The notes under the pieces were generated by a model. It searched no databases. It saw only the letters and a list, made by a program, of their open reading frames with translations, and had not been told where the DNA came from. A stretch of DNA of 24,337 nucleotides, from the IMG/VR virus record IMGVR_UViG_3300044547_001615, positions 1-24,337 of that record; one strand, given 5' to 3'. This document shows positions 24,185-24,337 of this stretch, piece by piece. The position numbers and the translations under genes are program-made. How positions within the stretch are numbered: the first letter of the stretch is position 1; the number at the start of each line of letters is the position of its first letter. The stretch is from a virus.

Positions 24185-24337
24185 ATGTCAGAAACAAATT
24201 TTAATAAATTATCCGGATCAAGCCGGGATATGTCGGTTACTGATAAGTCCTTTGAGCAGGTCGTATGGAGACAGGGTTCTCCTATATTAGACTCTGAACT
24301 TAATCTTATGTCTCAGATTTCTAATGAGAAACTCAAG
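24185..24337 (+). CDS. N-terminal part of a paralogue of the 622-residue protein (partial, 3' end outside window)
   Basis: The frame begins at ATG 24185 behind a good TAGGAG site and is open for 51 codons to the right edge. Residues 26-51 (VVWRQGSPILDSELN and on) align with residues 14-40 of the protein at 19389: the G-x-P-(I/L)-L-(D/E)-(S/T)-ELNL core is the same. It is preceded by about 25 residues of hydrophilic sequence. The shared N-terminus suggests that both proteins plug into the virion by the same docking domain and differ in their C-terminal parts. The remainder of the gene is not visible. Confidence 0.7.
   Translation, partial: MSETNFNKLSGSSRDMSVTDKSFEQVVWRQGSPILDSELNLMSQISNEKLK

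Overview
The window is a stretch of a tailed-phage genome with a contractile (myovirus-type) tail, most likely a large-genome phage. All genes lie on the + strand and are packed end to end; no gap exceeds about 55 bases and several starts overlap the preceding stop (TAATG or ATGA). The DNA is AT-rich (roughly one third G+C by eye, not computed) and uses standard start and stop codons, mostly with AGG-type ribosome binding sites. I see no tRNA, rRNA, integrase, transposase, CRISPR array or cellular housekeeping gene. The host cannot be named from the sequence, and a prophage location cannot be excluded.

Layout. Positions 1-688 hold the end of one small protein gene and a complete 190-residue protein of unknown function. 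Positions 701-8269 encode an exceptionally long (2522-residue), beta-rich presumed virion protein. A 60-residue coiled-coil protein and two unrecognised presumed structural proteins (723 and 320 residues) follow. Positions 11618-18676 hold the recognisable baseplate-wedge core: a gp25/W-like protein with a large N-terminal extension built from a tandem duplication, a baseplate J/gp6-like protein with an extra N-terminal region, and a protein in the position of tail protein I. Positions 18728-24337 hold baseplate-periphery or fibre genes: a 215-residue accessory protein, a 622-residue protein with a PG.PLL.TELN-type N-terminus, a 742-residue fibre with a beta-repeat shaft, a 212-residue beta-rich protein, and the start of a second gene with the same N-terminal motif as the 622-residue protein.

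How they fit together. The order gp25-like, J-like, I-like, then fibre-type genes is the classic order of contractile-tail baseplate wedge modules. The proteins probably assemble into the wedge and its peripheral fibres. The genes before gp25 are probably further baseplate or tail components, but this rests on position only. The most distinctive points are the giant 2522-residue protein, which has a disordered-looking linker near its middle; the enlarged gp25; a recurring beta-hairpin motif shared by several proteins; and the paralogous N-termini flanking the fibre genes.
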